Shown: positions 39,212 to 50,089, counted from the first letter of the stretch. The stretch: DNA of 64,000 bases from Curtobacterium sp. MCSS17_007 (GCF_003234175.2 NZ_CP126257.1:1302001-1366000); one strand, 5' to 3'. A program made the numbers and translations. Notes: generated by a model from the letters alone, not told the origin.

Positions 39212-41770
39212 ACCACCGAGCACCCTACCGAGCACGCAGCCGTTGACCCCGACGCCTACGACTTCCGGCGCATCCAGGAGAAGTGGCAGCCCCGCTGGGA
39301 GGAACTCGGGCTCTTCACGACGGACCTCGACGACAAGCGGCCGCGCAAGTACATCCTCGAGATGTTCCCGTACCCGTCGGGTGACCTGCACATGGGGCAC
39401 GCCGAGAACTGGGCGCTCGGCGACTTCGTGGCGCGCTACTGGCGGCAGCAGGGGTTCAACGTCCTGCACCCGATCGGCTGGGACTCCTTCGGCCTGCCGG
39501 CGGAGAACGCCGCGATCAAGCGCGGGGTCGACCCCAAGGAGTGGACCTACGCGAACATCGAGCAGCAGAAGGCGTCGTTCAAGCGGTACGCGCCGTCGTT
39601 CGACTGGACCACCGAGATCCACACCTCCGACCCCGAGTACTACAAGTGGAACCAGTGGCTGTTCCTGAAGATGTACGAGAAGGGCCTGGCGTACCGGAAG
39701 GACAGCTGGGTCAACTGGGACCCGGTGGACCAGACCGTGCTCGCGAACGAGCAGGTCCTGCCCGACGGCACCTCGGACCGATCCGGCGCGGTCGTCGTCA
39801 AGAAGAAGCTGACGCAGTGGTACTTCGCGATCACGAAGTACGCCGACCGCCTGCTCGACGACCTCAACCAGCTCGAGGGCCGGTGGCCGGCGAAGGTCAT
39901 CGCGCAGCAGCGCAACTGGATCGGTCGCTCGGTCGGCGCGGACGTCGACTTCGTCATCGAGGGCCGCGACGAGCCCGTGACCGTGTTCACCACACGTCCC
40001 GACACGATCTACGGCGTGACGTTCCTGGTCGTGGCGCCGGACTCCGACCTGGCGGCCGAACTGGTGGAGTCGGCCGCCGAGTCCGTCCGGTCGGCCTTCA
40101 CCGAGTACCTGACCGCGACCCAGAAGACGTCCGAGATCGACCGGCAGAACGCCGACCGCCCGAAGACGGGCGTGCCGCTCGGCCGCTCCGCGATCCACCC
40201 GCTGACCGGGGAGCGCCTGCCGATCTGGGCCGCCGACTACGTGCTGGCCGACTACGGCCACGGTGCCGTCATGGCGGTCCCCGCACACGACCAGCGCGAC
40301 CTCGACTTCGCGCGGGCGTTCGACCTGCCGGTGAAGGTCGTCGTCGACACGAACCAGCCCGTGACCGGTGCGATCCCGGTCATCCCCGAGGGCGCGACCC
40401 TCGAGGACCTGCCCGCGCTCGACCCCGTGTCGACGGGCGAGGCGCTGACCGGCCAGGGGCGGATGATCAACTCCGGTCCGCTCGACGGCATGTCGAAGCA
40501 GCACGCCATCACGGCAGCGATCTCGCTGCTCGAGGAGCGCGGGACCGGCCGCGCCGCGAAGACGTACCGCCTGCGCGACTGGCTCATCTCGCGCCAGCGC
40601 TTCTGGGGCACGCCGATCCCGATCATCCACGGCGAGGACGGCACCGAGTACCCGGTGCCCGAGGACCAGCTGCCGATCACCCTGCCCTCCACCGAGGGGC
40701 TCGACCTCAAGCCGAAGGGCACGTCGCCGCTCGGCGGGGCGACCGACTGGGTGAACGTGCCGAACCCGGTCGACGGGTCGCCGGCGACGCGGGACACCGA
40801 CACGATGGACACGTTCGTCGACTCGTCGTGGTACTTCCTGCGCTTCCTGTCGGCGAACGACGACACCCAGGCGTTCGACCCCGCGACGGCTCGCAAGTGG
40901 GCCCCGGTCGACCAGTACATCGGCGGCATCGAGCACGCGATCCTGCACCTGCTCTACGCGCGCTTCGTCACGAAGGTCCTGTTCGACCTCGGGTACCTCG
41001 ACTTCACCGAGCCGTTCTCGGCGCTGCTCAACCAGGGCATGGTGCTGTCCGGCGGCTCGAAGATGTCGAAGTCGAAGGGCGGTGTCTCGCTCGGCGACGA
41101 GCTCGACGCGAACGGTGTCGACGCGATCCGTCTCGTGATGGGCTTCGCCGGTCCGCCGGAGGACGACATCAACTGGGAGGACGTGTCGCCGTCGGCGTCC
41201 GCGCGCTTCCTGGCCCGTGCCTACCGTCTGGCGCTCGACGTGACGAGCCCGAAGGACGCCGTGTGGGCCGACGGTGATCGGGCGTTGCGCCAGGTCACCC
41301 ACCGGTTCCTGGCGGACGCCCCGGGCCTCATGGAGGCGTTCAAGTTCAACGTCGTGATCGCGCGGCTCATGGACCTGGTGAACGTCACCCGCAAGGCCAT
41401 CGACAACGGTCCGGGTGCGGGCGACCCCGCCGTGCGCGAGGCGGTCGAGACGGTCGCGCTCGGCCTGAGCGTCTTCGCGCCGTACACGGGCGAGGAGATG
41501 TGGGAGAAGCTGGGCTACGACGCGACCGTCGCGACGTACGGCTGGCGGAAGGCCGACCCGACGCTGCTCGTCCAGGACACGCTCACCGCCGTCGTGCAGG
41601 TCAACGGCAAGGTCCGCGACTCGTTCGAGGTGTCGAAGTCGATCGAGGCGGACGAGCTCGAGCAGCTCGCACGGTCGTCGGCGAACGTGCAGCGGTACAT
41701 CGGCGACCGCGAGATCGTGAAGGTGATCGTCCGGGCGCCGAAGCTCGTGAACATCGCGATCAAGGGCTGA
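39209..41770 (+). CDS. leuS: leucyl-tRNA synthetase
   Basis: LeuS charges tRNA-Leu with leucine in the cytoplasm. The product of about 853 residues has the class I HIGH motif as [14 protein letters not shown] (about 55-64), the CP1 editing domain ([19 protein letters not shown]...), [12 protein letters not shown], and the KMSKS loop [11 protein letters not shown] near residue 618, then the anticodon-binding domain. GTG 39209 is preferred over the in-frame GTG 39203 because a TACCCT hexamer lies eight bases upstream. Length is typical of bacterial LeuS. Confidence 0.98.
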   Translation: MTTEHPTEHAAVDPDAYDFRRIQEKWQPRWEELGLFTTDLDDKRPRKYILEMFPYPSGDLHMGHAENWALGDFVARYWRQQGFNVLHPIGWDSFGLPAENAAIKRGVDPKEWTYANIEQQKASFKRYAPSFDWTTEIHTSDPEYYKWNQWLFLKMYEKGLAYRKDSWVNWDPVDQTVLANEQVLPDGTSDRSGAVVVKKKLTQWYFAITKYADRLLDDLNQLEGRWPAKVIAQQRNWIGRSVGADVDFVIEGRDEPVTVFTTRPDTIYGVTFLVVAPDSDLAAELVESAAESVRSAFTEYLTATQKTSEIDRQNADRPKTGVPLGRSAIHPLTGERLPIWAADYVLADYGHGAVMAVPAHDQRDLDFARAFDLPVKVVVDTNQPVTGAIPVIPEGATLEDLPALDPVSTGEALTGQGRMINSGPLDGMSKQHAITAAISLLEERGTGRAAKTYRLRDWLISRQRFWGTPIPIIHGEDGTEYPVPEDQLPITLPSTEGLDLKPKGTSPLGGATDWVNVPNPVDGSPATRDTDTMDTFVDSSWYFLRFLSANDDTQAFDPATARKWAPVDQYIGGIEHAILHLLYARFVTKVLFDLGYLDFTEPFSALLNQGMVLSGGSKMSKSKGGVSLGDELDANGVDAIRLVMGFAGPPEDDINWEDVSPSASARFLARAYRLALDVTSPKDAVWADGDRALRQVTHRFLADAPGLMEAFKFNVVIARLMDLVNVTRKAIDNGPGAGDPAVREAVETVALGLSVFAPYTGEEMWEKLGYDATVATYGWRKADPTLLVQDTLTAVVQVNGKVRDSFEVSKSIEADELEQLARSSANVQRYIGDREIVKVIVRAPKLVNIAIKG

Positions 41771-41791
41771 CGGGAGTCCTCCCCAGCTGAC

Positions 41792-41831
41792 CGGCCCGGC
41801 GGGCTCCTCCACAGGAGGGGACGCCGGGCCG
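41792..41831 (+). terminator. terminator after leuS
   Basis: CGGCCCGGCG (41792-41801) pairs with CGCCGGGCCG (41822-41831); a smaller hairpin CTCCT/AGGAG lies in the loop. It is 21 bases after the leuS stop. Confidence 0.75.
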
Positions 41832-41852
41832 CCGTCGTGTCCGGGCACGACC

Positions 41853-41858
41853 TAGCGT
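41853..41858 (+). promoter_or_regulatory. comEA -10 element
   Basis: TAGCGT ends seven bases before the comEA ATG at 41866, with no ribosome binding site between: a leaderless arrangement. Confidence 0.5.
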
Positions 41859-41865
41859 GCCGGAC

Positions 41866-42657
41866 ATGTCCCGTCCAGCGTCCCGCCCCACCGCGGTGTC
41901 ACCGGGTGACCTCGACCCGTGGTGGCGCCGGTGGACGCTGACCCCACGGGCAGCCGTGGTGCTCGCCGCGGTGGTCGTGGTGGTCGCGCTCGCGGTGGTC
42001 GCCGTGGGCACGCTCGGCGCCCGGTCGTCGGGCGGGGTCACGGTCACGGGCGGGCATCCGCTGGACGGCAGGACCCCTGCCGGGTCGACCGGGGACCCGG
42101 GTGAGCGGGCGACTCCGTCCTCGACTGCGCCGCCGGCACCGTCGTCGTCCGCATCGTCGCCCGCGGTGGTCGCGGTGTACGTGCTCGGTGCCGTGGTGCG
42201 GGCCGGTGTCGTCGAGGTGCCGGCCGGCACCCGGGTGGAGGCGGTGCTCGAGCGTGCCGGGGGAGCGACGGCGGACGCGGACCTCGCGCGGCTGAACCTG
42301 GCACGGCCCGTCGTCGACGGGGAACGGCTCTACGTCCCGCGCGTCGGCGAGACGGCGCTGCCCGAGGCGCTGGTACCGGACGTCGCCGGCGCGTCCGGTG
42401 GCAGCGGAGGTGGCAGCGGCACCGGTGCCGGCGGTGCGGGCGGCAGCGGGCAGGACGTGTCGGGCGGGGTCGTGGACCTCAACACCGCCGACCAGGCGAC
42501 GCTCGAGACGCTTCCGGGCATCGGACCCGCACTCGCGGAGCGGATCGTCGCGTGGCGCGAGGAGCACGGGGGTTTCTCGGCGGTGGAGGACCTGCTCGAG
42601 GTCAGCGGCATCGGGGACGGGCGGTTCGCCGAGTTGCGCGAGCGGGTCAGGGTCTGA
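41866..42657 (+). CDS. comEA: ComEA-type DNA-binding competence protein
   Basis: ComEA binds incoming double-stranded DNA outside the membrane in natural transformation. The 263-residue product has a short cytoplasmic N-terminus, one transmembrane helix (about 25-48), a Thr/Ser/Pro linker, an SLBB domain (VVAVYVLGAVVRAGVVEVPA, about 100-160), a Gly/Ser linker, and a helix-hairpin-helix pair at the C-terminus (VDLNTADQATLETLPGIGPA onward, from about 203). ATG 41866 is preferred to GTG 41857 because the promoter hexamer overlaps the latter. It is four bases before comEC. Confidence 0.93.
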   Translation: MSRPASRPTAVSPGDLDPWWRRWTLTPRAAVVLAAVVVVVALAVVAVGTLGARSSGGVTVTGGHPLDGRTPAGSTGDPGERATPSSTAPPAPSSSASSPAVVAVYVLGAVVRAGVVEVPAGTRVEAVLERAGGATADADLARLNLARPVVDGERLYVPRVGETALPEALVPDVAGASGGSGGGSGTGAGGAGGSGQDVSGGVVDLNTADQATLETLPGIGPALAERIVAWREEHGGFSAVEDLLEVSGIGDGRFAELRERVRV

Positions 42658-42661
42658 CGCC

Positions 42662-45229
42662 GTGGAGCTCCGAACCGGGACGTCCGACCTGCGACTGGCC
42701 GTGCCCGTCGCCGTCACGTGGATCCAGGCCGTCCTGCTCGTCGGGGTGCCCGACACCGCGTGGTGGTGCGCCGCGGGCGCCACTGCCACCGGTCTGGTCG
42801 CCGTCCTCGTGCTCGTGGTGGGGCAGCGACGTGCGCCGGCGGTGTTGTCCGCGGTGCTCGGCGCGATGGCGGTCGCCGCGGCCTGCTGCGCGCTGGTGGC
42901 GGTCGCGGTGGGCGTGCGTGCCCCGTCCCGGTCGCCCGAGGTGCTCGAGGACCGGGACCGTCGGACGGCGACCGTCGAGGTCGTGCTCACCCGCGACCTC
43001 GCCACCACCGACCGGTCCACCACGGGCACCCTCCGCAGGCTGGACGACACCGGGGGTCTCCGGGTGCCCGTGCGGCTCGTGCCCGCCGCGTCCGGCACGA
43101 CCCCGTGGGCCGCCGCGGCGGGGACGGTCATCGTCGGTCGCGGGACGGTCGAAGCGGACGACGACGGCGCACCGACCGCCGCCGTGGTGTTCCTCCGTGG
43201 CACCCCGACGACCCGTCCGCCGGGCGGGCTGCTCGCAGCGACCGACCGGGCCCGGCAGGCGTTCGTCGCGGCGACCGACGGCCTGCCGGAACCGGGCGGA
43301 GCACTCCTCCGCGGGCTCGCGATCGGGGACCGCAGCGGGCTCGACCCGGCGACCGCGGCAGCGATGGAGACGACCGCGCTGACCCACCTGACCGCGGTGT
43401 CCGGCTCGAACTGCGCGGTCGTCGTCGCACTCGTGGTGGCGGTGGGGCGGGGGATCGGCCTGCCCAGGTCGCTCCGCGCGGTCGGGGCCGTCGGCTTCCT
43501 CGTCGCCTTCGTGGTGCTCGTGCGGCCGGACCCCTCGATCCTCCGCGCGGCCGTCATGGCGGTCGTCGTCCTGCTCGTCCGGCTCTCCGGGCGGCCGCTG
43601 CGCGGTGTGCCGCTCCTGGCGCTCACGGTGCTCGGCATGCTCGTCGCCGACCCCTGGTACGCGCGGACCCCCGCGTTCGCGCTGTCGGTGCTCGCGACGG
43701 CCGGCATCCTCGGCCTGGCGCCGAGGCTCACCGAGGTGCTCGGACGGCGTCTGTGGAAGCCGGTCGCGGCGGCCGTGGCGCTGCCGGTCGCCGCGCAGCT
43801 CGCGTGCTGGCCGGTCACGGTCGTCCTGGCGCCGACGGTGCCCACCTACGCGGTCCCGGCGAACCTGCTGACCGAACCGCTCGCTCCGGTGGTCACCGTC
43901 ACCGGGCTCGCCGCGTGCCTGCTCGCCCCCGTCTGGCCGTGGGGAGCCGCGGTGGTGGCCCAGGTCGCCTGGGCACCCGCGGCGGCGATCGGTGCCGTTG
44001 CACACGGAGCGGCAGCCCTGCCCGGGGCGTCGCTGGGCTGGCCCGCCGGTGCGGGTGGCGCTGCGGCGGCCACCGTGGTCAGCGGCGCGCTGGGTGGGGC
44101 CGTGCTCGCGCCGGAGCGCCTCCGCGTGCGGTGGCTCGTGGTCTCGGGCGCCGTCCTGGTGCTGGGACTCGGCGCCGTCGCCGTCCCGCGGATGGTCGTC
44201 CGCGGCACGGTCCCGACCGACTGGTCCGTCGCCGCGTGCGACGTCGGGCAGGGCGACGCGGTCCTCGTCCGCGACGGCTCCGGTCCGGTCGCGCTAGTCG
44301 ACACCGGGGACGACGAGGAACTGCTCCTGCGCTGCCTCGACCTGCTCGACGTGGACCGGATCGACCTGCTCGTGCTCACGCACTTCGATCGCGACCACGT
44401 CGGCGCCGTGGGCGCGGTGGTCGACCGCACCGCCCGAGCGCTCGTCGGACCCGTCGGCCGTGCCGAGGACGACCGGGTGGTCGCGAGCCTCGAACGGGCG
44501 GGCGTCGAGGTGCGGGCCGCCGACGACGGGACCTCCGGCACGCTGGGCATGCTGCGCTGGCGGGTGGTCTGGCCGCGCGCCGAGGCGTCGGACGCGGGCA
44601 ACGACGCCAGCGTGGTCCTCGAGACCGCGGCCGGCCCCTCGTGCGGCACGTGCGTGACGGGCGTGTTCCTGGGTGACCTCGGAGCGCGTGCACAGCGCCG
44701 CTTGCGCCCGCTCGTCGAGTCGCACCCGGACGTCGTCAAGGTCGCGCACCACGGCTCCGCCGACCAGGACCCGGCGCTCTACCGACAGCTCGCGGCGCCC
44801 GTCGGGTTGATCGGGGTCGGCGCCGACAACACCTACGGGCACCCGACGGCGTCGGCGCTCGCGATGCTGCGGGCCGCCGGCACGACGGCGTTCCGGACGG
44901 ACATGCAGGGCACGATCGTCGTCTCCCGGGGACCCCAGGGTGCGGTGCACGTGTGGACCGAGCGCACGTCGCCGGATGCGTCCTCGGCGGCTCCGTCGTC
45001 GGGTGCACCGTCACCGACGGGACCGTCGGCGGCGGCCCGTAGGATCGGTGCAGGCCCGGACCCGCTCGACCCGGTGCCGACGGAAGGAACGCATGCCCGC
45101 CAAGAAGTCCACGCGCGCCGCCGCCAAGATCGACCAGGTCCCCTGGTCCGGCGTCCGTCCCGCACCCGTCGTGCTCGTCACCGGTCCGGAGCAGTTCCTC
45201 GCGGAGCGCGCCAGCAGCGTCCTCCGTGA
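42662..45229 (+). CDS. comEC: ComEC/Rec2 DNA uptake channel
   Basis: ComEC forms the channel that takes up single-stranded DNA. The 855-residue product has N-terminal helices and an OB-like region, the Competence domain (about 225-490, including LTAVSGSNCAVVVALV) and a C-terminal metallo-beta-lactamase domain from about residue 520 (CDVGQGDAVLVRDG, THFDRDHVGAVG near 573, VKVAHHGSADQD). GTG 42662 follows the comEA stop by four bases. The frame stays open past the domain end and runs 137 bases into holA in another frame; the last 85 residues are low-complexity. Confidence 0.92.
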   Translation: MELRTGTSDLRLAVPVAVTWIQAVLLVGVPDTAWWCAAGATATGLVAVLVLVVGQRRAPAVLSAVLGAMAVAAACCALVAVAVGVRAPSRSPEVLEDRDRRTATVEVVLTRDLATTDRSTTGTLRRLDDTGGLRVPVRLVPAASGTTPWAAAAGTVIVGRGTVEADDDGAPTAAVVFLRGTPTTRPPGGLLAATDRARQAFVAATDGLPEPGGALLRGLAIGDRSGLDPATAAAMETTALTHLTAVSGSNCAVVVALVVAVGRGIGLPRSLRAVGAVGFLVAFVVLVRPDPSILRAAVMAVVVLLVRLSGRPLRGVPLLALTVLGMLVADPWYARTPAFALSVLATAGILGLAPRLTEVLGRRLWKPVAAAVALPVAAQLACWPVTVVLAPTVPTYAVPANLLTEPLAPVVTVTGLAACLLAPVWPWGAAVVAQVAWAPAAAIGAVAHGAAALPGASLGWPAGAGGAAAATVVSGALGGAVLAPERLRVRWLVVSGAVLVLGLGAVAVPRMVVRGTVPTDWSVAACDVGQGDAVLVRDGSGPVALVDTGDDEELLLRCLDLLDVDRIDLLVLTHFDRDHVGAVGAVVDRTARALVGPVGRAEDDRVVASLERAGVEVRAADDGTSGTLGMLRWRVVWPRAEASDAGNDASVVLETAAGPSCGTCVTGVFLGDLGARAQRRLRPLVESHPDVVKVAHHGSADQDPALYRQLAAPVGLIGVGADNTYGHPTASALAMLRAAGTTAFRTDMQGTIVVSRGPQGAVHVWTERTSPDASSAAPSSGAPSPTGPSAAARRIGAGPDPLDPVPTEGTHARQEVHARRRQDRPGPLVRRPSRTRRARHRSGAVPRGARQQRPP
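45040..45045 (+). promoter_or_regulatory. holA -10 element inside comEC
   Basis: TAGGAT lies 47 bases before the holA ATG, within the comEC reading frame; GGAAGGA at 45082-45088 is the holA ribosome binding site. Confidence 0.5.
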
Positions 45230-46112
45230 CCTGCTCGTGGGCGAGGACCCCGCGCTCGAGGTCCACGACCTCGAGGCGGACCAGTACGCACCCGGGCTCC
45301 TCGCGACGCTCGCGAGCCCGTCGCTCTTCGGCGAGCCGCGCCTCGTCCGGGTGACGAACGTCGAGAAGTGCACCGACGCCTTCATCACCGAGACCATCTC
45401 GTACCTGCAGGCGCCGGCGGACGACGTCACGCTCGTGCTGCGGCACGGCGGCGGCATGCGGGGAAAGAAGCTCCTCGACACGATCCGCAGCGGGGTCGGC
45501 GGCGGGGTCGAGGTGCAGTGCGACGAGCTGAAGCGCGACACCGACAAGATCGACTTCGTGAACGCGGAGTTCCGCGCGGCCCGTCGGAAGATCGCACCGT
45601 CCGCGGTCCGCACCCTGGTCGCGGCGTTCTCGGACGACCTGGCCGAGCTCGCAGCGGCGTGCCGGCAGCTGCTCGCGGACGAGGCCGAGGAGATCACCGA
45701 CCGCGTCGTCGACAAGTACTACGGCGGTCGCGTGGAGACGAACGCGTTCAAGGTCGCCGACATCGCCCTCGCGGGACGGTCGGCGCCGGCGATCGTCGAA
45801 CTGCGGCACGCACTGGCGACGGGCGAGGCCCCGGTGCCGATCGTCGCCGCCTTCGCGAGCAAGATCCGCACGATGGCGAAGGTCAGCGCCTTCCGCGGCC
45901 CCAGCGGTCAGGCGGCGTCCGCACTCGGCATGGCGCCCTGGCAGGTGCAACGGGCGCAGCGCGACGTCGCGGGGTGGACCGAGGCGGGGCTGGCGAACGC
46001 GATCACGAGCATCGCCGCAGCGGACACCGCGGTGAAGGGCGGCTCGCGCGACGCGCACTACGCACTCGAGGTGATGGTCCGCACCATCGCCCGACGCGGA
46101 GAGGACCGCTGA
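45093..46112 (+). CDS. holA: DNA polymerase III delta subunit
   Basis: HolA (delta) opens the beta sliding clamp within the clamp loader. The 339-residue product begins with an Ala/Lys-rich stretch, then VVLVTGPEQFLAERASSVLRD, the AAA+-like fold typical of delta (without a working P-loop), DLEADQYAPGLLATLASPSLFGEPRLVRV and the C-terminal collar domain. The ATG at 45093 has GGAAGGA upstream. The comEA-comEC-holA-rpsT order is common in bacteria. Its start lies inside comEC. Confidence 0.95.
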   Translation: MPAKKSTRAAAKIDQVPWSGVRPAPVVLVTGPEQFLAERASSVLRDLLVGEDPALEVHDLEADQYAPGLLATLASPSLFGEPRLVRVTNVEKCTDAFITETISYLQAPADDVTLVLRHGGGMRGKKLLDTIRSGVGGGVEVQCDELKRDTDKIDFVNAEFRAARRKIAPSAVRTLVAAFSDDLAELAAACRQLLADEAEEITDRVVDKYYGGRVETNAFKVADIALAGRSAPAIVELRHALATGEAPVPIVAAFASKIRTMAKVSAFRGPSGQAASALGMAPWQVQRAQRDVAGWTEAGLANAITSIAAADTAVKGGSRDAHYALEVMVRTIARRGEDR

Positions 46113-46198
46113 GGCGGGTCGCGCCTCCCGGCGGTTCGACGCGAGCGCCGCGCGGGTCGATGCCGTACGCGCGTGCTCCGGCTGTGCGCCCCGGAACG

Positions 46199-46233
46199 AC
46201 GAGAGCCCCGCACCAGCGGTGCGGGGCTCTCGT
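46199..46233. terminator. bidirectional terminator between holA and rpsT
   Basis: A 16-base perfect stem (core GAGAGCCCCGCACC / GGTGCGGGGCTCTC, plus two outer pairs) with an AGC loop lies between the convergent holA and rpsT genes. Confidence 0.85.
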
Positions 46234-46248
46234 GGAGGTGTCAGACGC

Positions 46249-46509
46249 TCAGAGCGCGGAGACCTTCTTGGCGATGGCCGACTTGCGGTTCGCCGCCTGG
46301 TTCTTGTGGATGACGCCCTTGCTGACGGCCTTGTCGAGCTTCTTCGACGCGAGGGCGAGGGCCGCGGTGGCCTTGTCCTTGTCGCCGGTGGCAACGGCCT
46401 CGTTCGTGTGACGGATGACCGTCTTGAGCTCCGAGCGGTAGGCCTTGTTGCGCTCCTGGGCCTTGAGGTTCGTCTTGATGCGCTTCATCTGCGACTTGAT
46501 GTTCGCCAT
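46249..46509 (-). CDS. rpsT: ribosomal protein S20
   Basis: S20 binds 16S rRNA early in 30S assembly. The 86-residue, Lys/Ala-rich product (start [20 protein letters not shown], end [20 protein letters not shown]) matches the family end to end. The ATG at 46509 is preceded by AAGGAG. The upstream 5' region on this strand has TAGCAG as a weak -10. It is convergent with holA. Confidence 0.98.
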   Translation of the reverse strand: MANIKSQMKRIKTNLKAQERNKAYRSELKTVIRHTNEAVATGDKDKATAALALASKKLDKAVSKGVIHKNQAANRKSAIAKKVSAL

Positions 46510-46754
46510 GCGTGTTGCTCCTTGTTCGTCTGCTACGGGTGGTCGCGACCTCTGGGTAGAGGGGCCCTCGGTCGCATCGCGTTCCACCCGTGGGCGGGGA
46601 ACGCGGAAGCCAGCCACCGACTCTACCAGCACGAGCCCGCACCGACAACGCAGCGCAACGCCGTGGCGCCGCACCGTGACAGCCGGTGCACGGTGACCGC
46701 CGGACGCACCGCGGCGCCCGGGCGCCCCGAAACCGCCCCGCAACACGGAGCGGC

Positions 46755-46760
46755 TACCGT
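46755..46760 (+). promoter_or_regulatory. aminotransferase -10 element
   Basis: TACCGT ends six bases before the GTG at 46767, with no ribosome binding site: a leaderless arrangement. Confidence 0.5.
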
Positions 46761-46766
46761 GACGAC

Positions 46767-47933
46767 GTGCCCTCCCTCGCCCCGCGCATCGACACCGTCC
46801 CCACCTCCGGCATACGCCGCGTGTACGAGCAGGCAGCCCTGCTGCAGTCGGACGGCACCGACGTCGCGATGCTCGTGATCGGTGAGCCCGACGTGCCCGT
46901 CGCTCCGCACATCGGGGAAGCCGCGCGCCGGGCCTGGACCGAGGACCGGACCGACTACACGCCCAACGGCGGGATCGCCCCGCTCCGCACGGCGCTCCGC
47001 GACAAGCTCCGCCGTGAGAACCGCATCGACGTCGACCTCGAGCAGGTCTGGGTGACGGTGGGTGCGACGCAGGCGCTCTTCCAGGCGATGACGCTCGTGC
47101 TGAGCCCCGGCGACGAGGTCCTCGTGCCGGACCCCGGCTACACGACCTTCACGATGAACGCGCACATCATCGGCGCGACCCCGGTGCCGTACCGGCTCGA
47201 GCCGCAGCACGACTTCGAGCCCGACCTCGAGGCGGTCGAGGCGAGCATCACGGAGCGCACCCGCGCGATCGTCGTGAACTCGCCCTCGAACCCGCTGGGC
47301 TCCGTCTTCGGGGAGGACACCCTCCGCGCCCTGCTCGCCCTCGCGAAGCGGCACGACCTCTGGATCATCAGCGACGAGGTCTACGAGTACTTCACGCACG
47401 GCAGCCGCCACGTCAGCATCGCCTCGCTCGACGAGGACGACCGCGTCTTCACCGCCTTCTCACTGAGCAAGACCTACGCCATGACCGGGGTCCGGGTCGG
47501 GTACCTCGTGACGCCGAAGGGCCTCGGCCCGACGATGCGCACGGTCCAGGAGGCGATGATCAGCTGCGTCGCGGAGCCGGACCAGTGGGCCGCCCTCGCG
47601 GCGGTCGTCGGGGACCACCAGGCGGTGCAGGACGCCCGGGAGCACTACCGCGTGAACCTCGCCGTGGCGAAGGAGGTCCTCGACGCCGCCGGCATCCGGT
47701 ACCTCGACCCGCGTGGTGCCTTCTACCTGTGGGTGGACGTCTCCCACGCGACCGGCGGTGACGTCGCCGAGTGGGCCCTCGCCCTCCTGCACCGCGAGCA
47801 CGTTGCGGTCGCGCCGGGCAGCGCGTTCGGTCGGTCCGGCGAGGGCTGGATCCGCGTCTGCCTCGCGGCCACACCGGAGGACCTCCGCCGTGGCCTCGGC
47901 GCGCTGCCGGCGCCCGTCGCTGCGTCCGTCTGA
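46767..47933 (+). CDS. PLP-dependent aminotransferase, class I/II
   Basis: A 388-residue fold-type I aminotransferase related to aspartate aminotransferases. Seen are [45 protein letters not shown] (substrate Asn region), [14 protein letters not shown] (PLP Asp/Tyr), [16 protein letters not shown] with the PLP-binding Lys near residue 236, and a C-terminal Arg in [12 protein letters not shown] 46767 is selected because a TACCGT hexamer is six bases upstream and the family N-terminus starts here. Substrate could be aspartate or another amino acid. Confidence 0.9.
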   Translation: MPSLAPRIDTVPTSGIRRVYEQAALLQSDGTDVAMLVIGEPDVPVAPHIGEAARRAWTEDRTDYTPNGGIAPLRTALRDKLRRENRIDVDLEQVWVTVGATQALFQAMTLVLSPGDEVLVPDPGYTTFTMNAHIIGATPVPYRLEPQHDFEPDLEAVEASITERTRAIVVNSPSNPLGSVFGEDTLRALLALAKRHDLWIISDEVYEYFTHGSRHVSIASLDEDDRVFTAFSLSKTYAMTGVRVGYLVTPKGLGPTMRTVQEAMISCVAEPDQWAALAAVVGDHQAVQDAREHYRVNLAVAKEVLDAAGIRYLDPRGAFYLWVDVSHATGGDVAEWALALLHREHVAVAPGSAFGRSGEGWIRVCLAATPEDLRRGLGALPAPVAASV

Positions 47934-47979
47934 CGGACGCGGCCTGCGCCGGCGGCGGGGCCGACGTGTCACCCGCGGC

Positions 47980-48055
47980 CCGGAGGCCCGGACCGGACCG
48001 GACCGGCCCGGACCGGAGGCACGGTGCCGGCCCGACTCGCGCCCCCCGTCCGTCC
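47980..48055. repeat. GGACC tandem tract and degenerate GGAGGCACGGTGCC element
   Basis: The 230-base gap before lepA contains several GGACCGG units in tandem at about 47990-48015. GGAGGCACGGTGCCGG (48015-48030) follows, with CCCCCCGTCCGTC at about 48041-48053. The order resembles a decayed copy of the palindrome at 25421, but pairing is poor. Confidence 0.4.
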
Positions 48056-48128
48056 TGCACGCGAGGTGCGCGACCGTACCGTCTCCACAGGTCGGCGCGC
48101 GGTGCGCGCCGCCGACGCCCGGGCGTGG

Positions 48129-48134
48129 GACAAT
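48129..48134 (+). promoter_or_regulatory. lepA -10 element
   Basis: GACAAT lies 29 bases before the lepA GTG; GAGGA at 48156-48160 is the ribosome binding site. Confidence 0.4.
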
Positions 48135-48163
48135 CGTTCGACCGTCCCGACCCCTGAGGAACC

Positions 48164-50011
48164 GTGAGCCCACAAGCATCCGCGCCGCTCGAGCCCGCCG
48201 CGACCCCGGCCGAGGCGATCCGCAACTTCTGCATCATCGCGCACATCGACCACGGCAAGTCCACGCTGGCCGACCGCATGCTGCAGATCACCGGCATCGT
48301 CGAGGAGCGGGCGATGCGCGCGCAGTACCTCGACCGCATGGACATCGAGCGCGAGCGCGGCATCACGATCAAGTCGCAGGCCGTCCGCATGCCGTGGGAG
48401 CTCGACGGGAAGACCTTCGCGCTGAACATGATCGACACCCCCGGTCACGTGGACTTCTCGTACGAGGTGTCGCGGTCCCTCGCGGCGTGCGAGGGCGCGA
48501 TCCTGCTCGTCGACGCGGCACAGGGCATCGAGGCCCAGACGCTCGCCAACCTGTACCTGGCACTCGAGAACGACCTCGAGATCATCCCGGTCCTCAACAA
48601 GATCGACCTGCCGGCGGCCGACCCGGACAAGTACGCGGCCGAGCTCGCGCAGCTGATCGGCGGCAAGCCGGAGGACGTGCTCCGGGTGTCCGGCAAGACC
48701 GGGGTCGGCGTCCCCGAGCTGCTCGACCGGGTCGTCGGTACGGTCCCCGCCCCGGTCGGCACCGTGGACGCCGAGCCCCGCGCGATGATCTTCGACTCCG
48801 TGTACGACAGCTACCGCGGTGTGGTCACCTACGTGCGCATGATCGACGGCACGATCAAGCCGCGCGAGAAGATCCAGATGATGTCGACGCGCACCACGCA
48901 CGAGATCCTCGAGATCGGCGTCTCCAGCCCCGAGCCGAAGCCGACGAAGGGGCTCTCCGTCGGCGAGGTCGGCTACCTGATCACCGGCGTGAAGGACGTG
49001 CGGCAGTCCAAGGTCGGCGACACCGTCACGAGCGCGCAGCGCCCCGCGACCGAGGCGCTGCCGGGCTACACCGACCCGAAGCCGATGGTCTTCTCCGGGC
49101 TGTACCCGATCGACGGTTCGGACTACCCGGACCTGCGCGAGGCGCTCGACAAGCTCAAGCTGTCCGACGCGGCCCTGGTCTACGAGCCCGAGACCTCCGT
49201 CGCGCTCGGCTTCGGCTTCCGCTGTGGCTTCCTCGGCCTGCTGCACCTCGAGATCATCACCGAGCGGCTCTCGCGCGAGTTCGGCCTCGACCTCATCACG
49301 ACGGCGCCCAGCGTCGTCTACGAGGTCACGAACGAGGACAACTCGGTCACCGAGGTCACCAACCCGTCCGAGTTCCCCGGCGGTCGCATCGTCGAGGTCC
49401 GTGAGCCGATGGTCCGCGCGGCCATCCTCGCGCCGAAGGACTACGTCGGCGCGATCATGGAGCTCTGCCAGTCGCGTCGCGGCTCCCTGCTCGGCATGGA
49501 GTACCTGGGCGAGGACCGCGTCGAGATCCGCTACGAGATGCCGCTCGGCGAGATCGTCTTCGACTTCTTCGACCAGCTGAAGAGCAAGACGCAGGGCTAC
49601 GCGTCGCTCGACTACGAGCCCACCGGCGACCAGGCGGCGGACCTCGTCAAGGTCGACATCCTGCTGCAGGGCGAGCAGGTCGACGCGTTCAGCGCGATCG
49701 TGCACCGCGACAAGGCCTACGCGTACGGCACGCTCATGACCGAGCGGCTGCGCAAGCTCATCCCGCGCCAGCAGTTCGAGGTACCGATCCAGGCCGCCAT
49801 CGGTGCACGCATCATCGCGCGCGAGAGCATCCGCGCCATGCGCAAGGACGTCCTGGCGAAGTGCTACGGCGGTGACATCACCCGCAAGCGCAAGCTCCTC
49901 GAGAAGCAGAAGGAGGGCAAGAAGCGCATGAAGATGGTCGGCCGGGTCGAGGTCCCGCAGGAAGCCTTCATCGCCGCCCTCTCGGGGGACGTCGAGGAGA
50001 AGAAGAAGTAG
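48164..50011 (+). CDS. lepA: elongation factor 4 (LepA)
   Basis: LepA is a ribosome-associated GTPase that back-translocates or helps in 30S maturation and stress. The 615-residue product has P-loop [16 protein letters not shown] (about 26-41), the switch [36 protein letters not shown], and the LepA-specific C-terminal domain (YRYMI-less variant ending [20 protein letters not shown]). GTG 48164 follows GAGGA. Full length and all G motifs are intact. Confidence 0.98.
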   Translation: MSPQASAPLEPAATPAEAIRNFCIIAHIDHGKSTLADRMLQITGIVEERAMRAQYLDRMDIERERGITIKSQAVRMPWELDGKTFALNMIDTPGHVDFSYEVSRSLAACEGAILLVDAAQGIEAQTLANLYLALENDLEIIPVLNKIDLPAADPDKYAAELAQLIGGKPEDVLRVSGKTGVGVPELLDRVVGTVPAPVGTVDAEPRAMIFDSVYDSYRGVVTYVRMIDGTIKPREKIQMMSTRTTHEILEIGVSSPEPKPTKGLSVGEVGYLITGVKDVRQSKVGDTVTSAQRPATEALPGYTDPKPMVFSGLYPIDGSDYPDLREALDKLKLSDAALVYEPETSVALGFGFRCGFLGLLHLEIITERLSREFGLDLITTAPSVVYEVTNEDNSVTEVTNPSEFPGGRIVEVREPMVRAAILAPKDYVGAIMELCQSRRGSLLGMEYLGEDRVEIRYEMPLGEIVFDFFDQLKSKTQGYASLDYEPTGDQAADLVKVDILLQGEQVDAFSAIVHRDKAYAYGTLMTERLRKLIPRQQFEVPIQAAIGARIIARESIRAMRKDVLAKCYGGDITRKRKLLEKQKEGKKRMKMVGRVEVPQEAFIAALSGDVEEKKK

Positions 50012-50016
50012 CAGCA

Positions 50017-50039
50017 ACGCCCCGCCCCGTGCGGGGCGT
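50017..50039 (+). terminator. terminator after lepA
   Basis: ACGCCCCGC and GCGGGGCGT form a 9-base perfect stem with a 5-base loop, five bases after the lepA stop. Confidence 0.75.
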
Positions 50040-50089
50040 CGCCGCTCGTCCGCGATCGGCGCTCGGCACGGCGCGGTCGGTGTCGCCGG

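Noticed and set aside
46686..46766. An earlier start for the aminotransferase gene
   Set aside because: The added residues are Arg/Pro/Ala rich without family similarity, and a -10 hexamer lies directly before GTG 46767.
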